Position numbers and translations under genes: made by a program. The notes under the pieces were generated by a model. The model searched no databases and was not told the origin of the DNA. It saw only the letters and a program-made list of their open reading frames with translations. Shown piece by piece: positions 4,141 to 5,229 of a stretch of 5,229 nt of DNA; position 1 is the first letter of the stretch; every line of letters begins with the position of its first letter. Origin of the DNA: Bacteroidales bacterium (GTDB taxonomy: Bacteria > Bacteroidota > Bacteroidia > Bacteroidales > WCHB1-69); assembly GCA_016285615.1 (NCBI GenBank), contig JAEERB010000163.1:1-5229 (forward strand). The letters are read 5' to 3'.

Positions 4141-5229
4141 ATGCAAAGACGGTGGCTTCTGTCGGTAATGTGTGGCATGCTGCTGCTGACGCGGGTTTAT
4201 CCTCTGTCGGCACAACATTGCCGTAGTCGTGCCGAAGCCGACTCGTTGCTCGAAGATATCCGTCTGCGCGTGAGCCAACTCAATAATAGTGATCCCGAAC
4301 TAATTTCGCTACACTATCTCTTTGCAGGCGATTTGCAAAAGGAACTGAAACGCTTCAATGACAATGAGTTGCCATATCTTTATGACCACATCTCCGCATC
4401 CGATTATTATGCGCTGCTGCGGCATTACGACCGCGTGTCATATTACGCCCGCAATGTGCGCGATACACTGAATGAGCGTCGCCAAAAGGTCGATTCGCTC
4501 TTTTATGTGCTGGCCGTCAATGAAATGATGTTCGACAACCGTCAGGAGGCCGAGTATTATACCGATCGTGCACTGGAGTACAATCGCTTGAATCCGGATG
4601 CTTTATTGTTGAAAGTGAAACTGTTATATGATAATAATCAATTTGATGAATGTCTGGATCTGATTCATCTCCTTTATAATGAGGCCGCTTTAGACCGTGA
4701 GCATGAGATGCAGATTTCCGACTTTACTATATTATTTTATAATAAGCTCTATTCTACGGGTGATTCGTTGGTAAAAATGGGGCATTCCGCTGAAGCGCTG
4801 GAGGTGTTCACCACGTTGGAGCAGTTCTGTCACAATATGCCGAGCAATTATTGCAACGACGATTATTACAAAGGCATTCTTCGCTCGAAAACAGGCGTTT
4901 TTAATTCTTATCTGGCTGTGGCTGAGGCGGCTTTACGCCGTGGCAATGCCGATATGGCACGACTGTTCTGGGAGTATGCGCTGCAGTATAAGGAGACCAA
5001 CGAGGGTGAGATTTTGGATGAAGCCGCTTTGCTGGCCGTGGAGGAAGAACTTCGCCGACTGCATACATCCTCCACGTCCGCTCCACAGGAACCGCAACCT
5101 GTAGAATCAGAACCTCGTAAGGAAGAATCGAATGCGCCCACTCCGCAGGAACCACAATCTGTCGAACCCGAGTCCAGTAAGGAGGCATCGAATGTGTCCG
5201 CTGCACAGGAACCACAATCTGTCGACCCC
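4141..5229 (+). CDS. Secreted helical (TPR-like) protein of unknown function with C-terminal repeats; runs off the right edge
   Basis: An uninterrupted frame of 363 codons runs from the ATG at 4141 to the window end, so the C-terminus is missing. Residues 1-24 form a Sec signal peptide (MQRRW, hydrophobic core, cleavage likely after LSA). Residues about 25-310 are probably all helical. They include SDYYALLRHYDRVSYYARNV (127 nt-scale helix pair near residues 87-106) and AEYYTDRALEYNRLNPDALL (137-156), which has the look of a TPR-type repeat (Ala/Tyr spacing, then 'N-P-D-A-L'); further helical pairs follow. From about residue 311 the chain turns into Pro/Glu/Ser-rich 20-residue repeats, probably a disordered spacer leading to an unseen C-terminal part. 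I do not recognise the family. It lies 17 nt behind the thioredoxin lipoprotein gene, suggesting co-expression and an envelope role, perhaps as an assembly or binding scaffold; that is inference. Confidence 0.85.
   Translation, partial: MQRRWLLSVMCGMLLLTRVYPLSAQHCRSRAEADSLLEDIRLRVSQLNNSDPELISLHYLFAGDLQKELKRFNDNELPYLYDHISASDYYALLRHYDRVSYYARNVRDTLNERRQKVDSLFYVLAVNEMMFDNRQEAEYYTDRALEYNRLNPDALLLKVKLLYDNNQFDECLDLIHLLYNEAALDREHEMQISDFTILFYNKLYSTGDSLVKMGHSAEALEVFTTLEQFCHNMPSNYCNDDYYKGILRSKTGVFNSYLAVAEAALRRGNADMARLFWEYALQYKETNEGEILDEAALLAVEEELRRLHTSSTSAPQEPQPVESEPRKEESNAPTPQEPQSVEPESSKEASNVSAAQEPQSVDP
5086..5229 (+). repeat. 60-bp in-frame tandem repeat (20-residue Pro/Glu/Ser-rich unit)
   Basis: Units begin at 5086, 5146 and 5206, exactly 60 nt apart, each starting with codons for QEPQ. 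The first reads QEPQPVESEPRKEESNAPTP, the second QEPQSVEPESSKEASNVSAA, and the third QEPQSVDP before the window ends. DNA identity is high between units (CAGGAACCACAATCTGTCGA occurs exactly at 5146 and 5206). Copy number may vary between strains, and the total cannot be seen here. Confidence 0.85.

Noticed and set aside
4901..5215. Minus-strand frames opposite the repeat region (104 and 77 codons)
   Set aside because: They mirror the 60-bp tandem repeat of the plus-strand gene and have no independent support.
5086..5229. CRISPR-like array
   Set aside because: The repeats are in frame, contiguous and diverging without unique spacers, so they are a protein repeat.

Overview
The window looks like a piece of a Bacteroidales (Bacteroidota) chromosome. 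Evidence is the GrpE and DnaJ sequences, two lipoproteins whose lipobox cysteine follows short Lys-rich signal peptides, A/T-rich leaders that mostly lack Shine-Dalgarno sequences, and repeated matches to the Bacteroides promoter form (TTG, about 19 nt, TAnnTTTG). The genus cannot be fixed from sequence reading alone.

Layout: (1) 1-419, minus strand: N-terminal 139 residues of a CorA-type divalent metal transporter, cut by the left edge. (2) 420-736: divergent control region with one near-ideal Bacteroides-type promoter facing each way and several short dyads. (3) 737-2629, plus strand: grpE and dnaJ, a co-chaperone pair separated by 57 nt that hold a REP-like hairpin. (4) 2758-3306, plus strand: a small, A/T-rich predicted lipoprotein, possibly lipocalin-like. 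(5) 3272-3514, minus strand: a decayed N-terminal fragment of a RhuM-family gene, convergent with and slightly overlapping the lipoprotein gene. (6) 3596-4123, plus strand: a lipoprotein thioredoxin with an intact WCGPC site. (7) 4141 to the right edge, plus strand: a secreted helical-repeat-like protein of unknown function, 17 nt behind the thioredoxin gene, whose C-terminal part becomes a Pro/Glu/Ser-rich 20-residue tandem repeat that runs off the window.

How the parts fit: GrpE (nucleotide exchange) and DnaJ (substrate delivery and ATPase stimulation) serve a DnaK that is not in this window. The thioredoxin lipoprotein and the following exported protein probably form a cell-envelope operon. 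The lipoprotein and the rhuM remnant between dnaJ and the thioredoxin gene look like a variable insertion point between conserved housekeeping genes. I see no clear new defence or mobile system. The most noteworthy items are the rhuM remnant, the 60-nt in-frame repeat at the right edge, the dyad-rich corA-grpE control region and the grpE-dnaJ hairpin.
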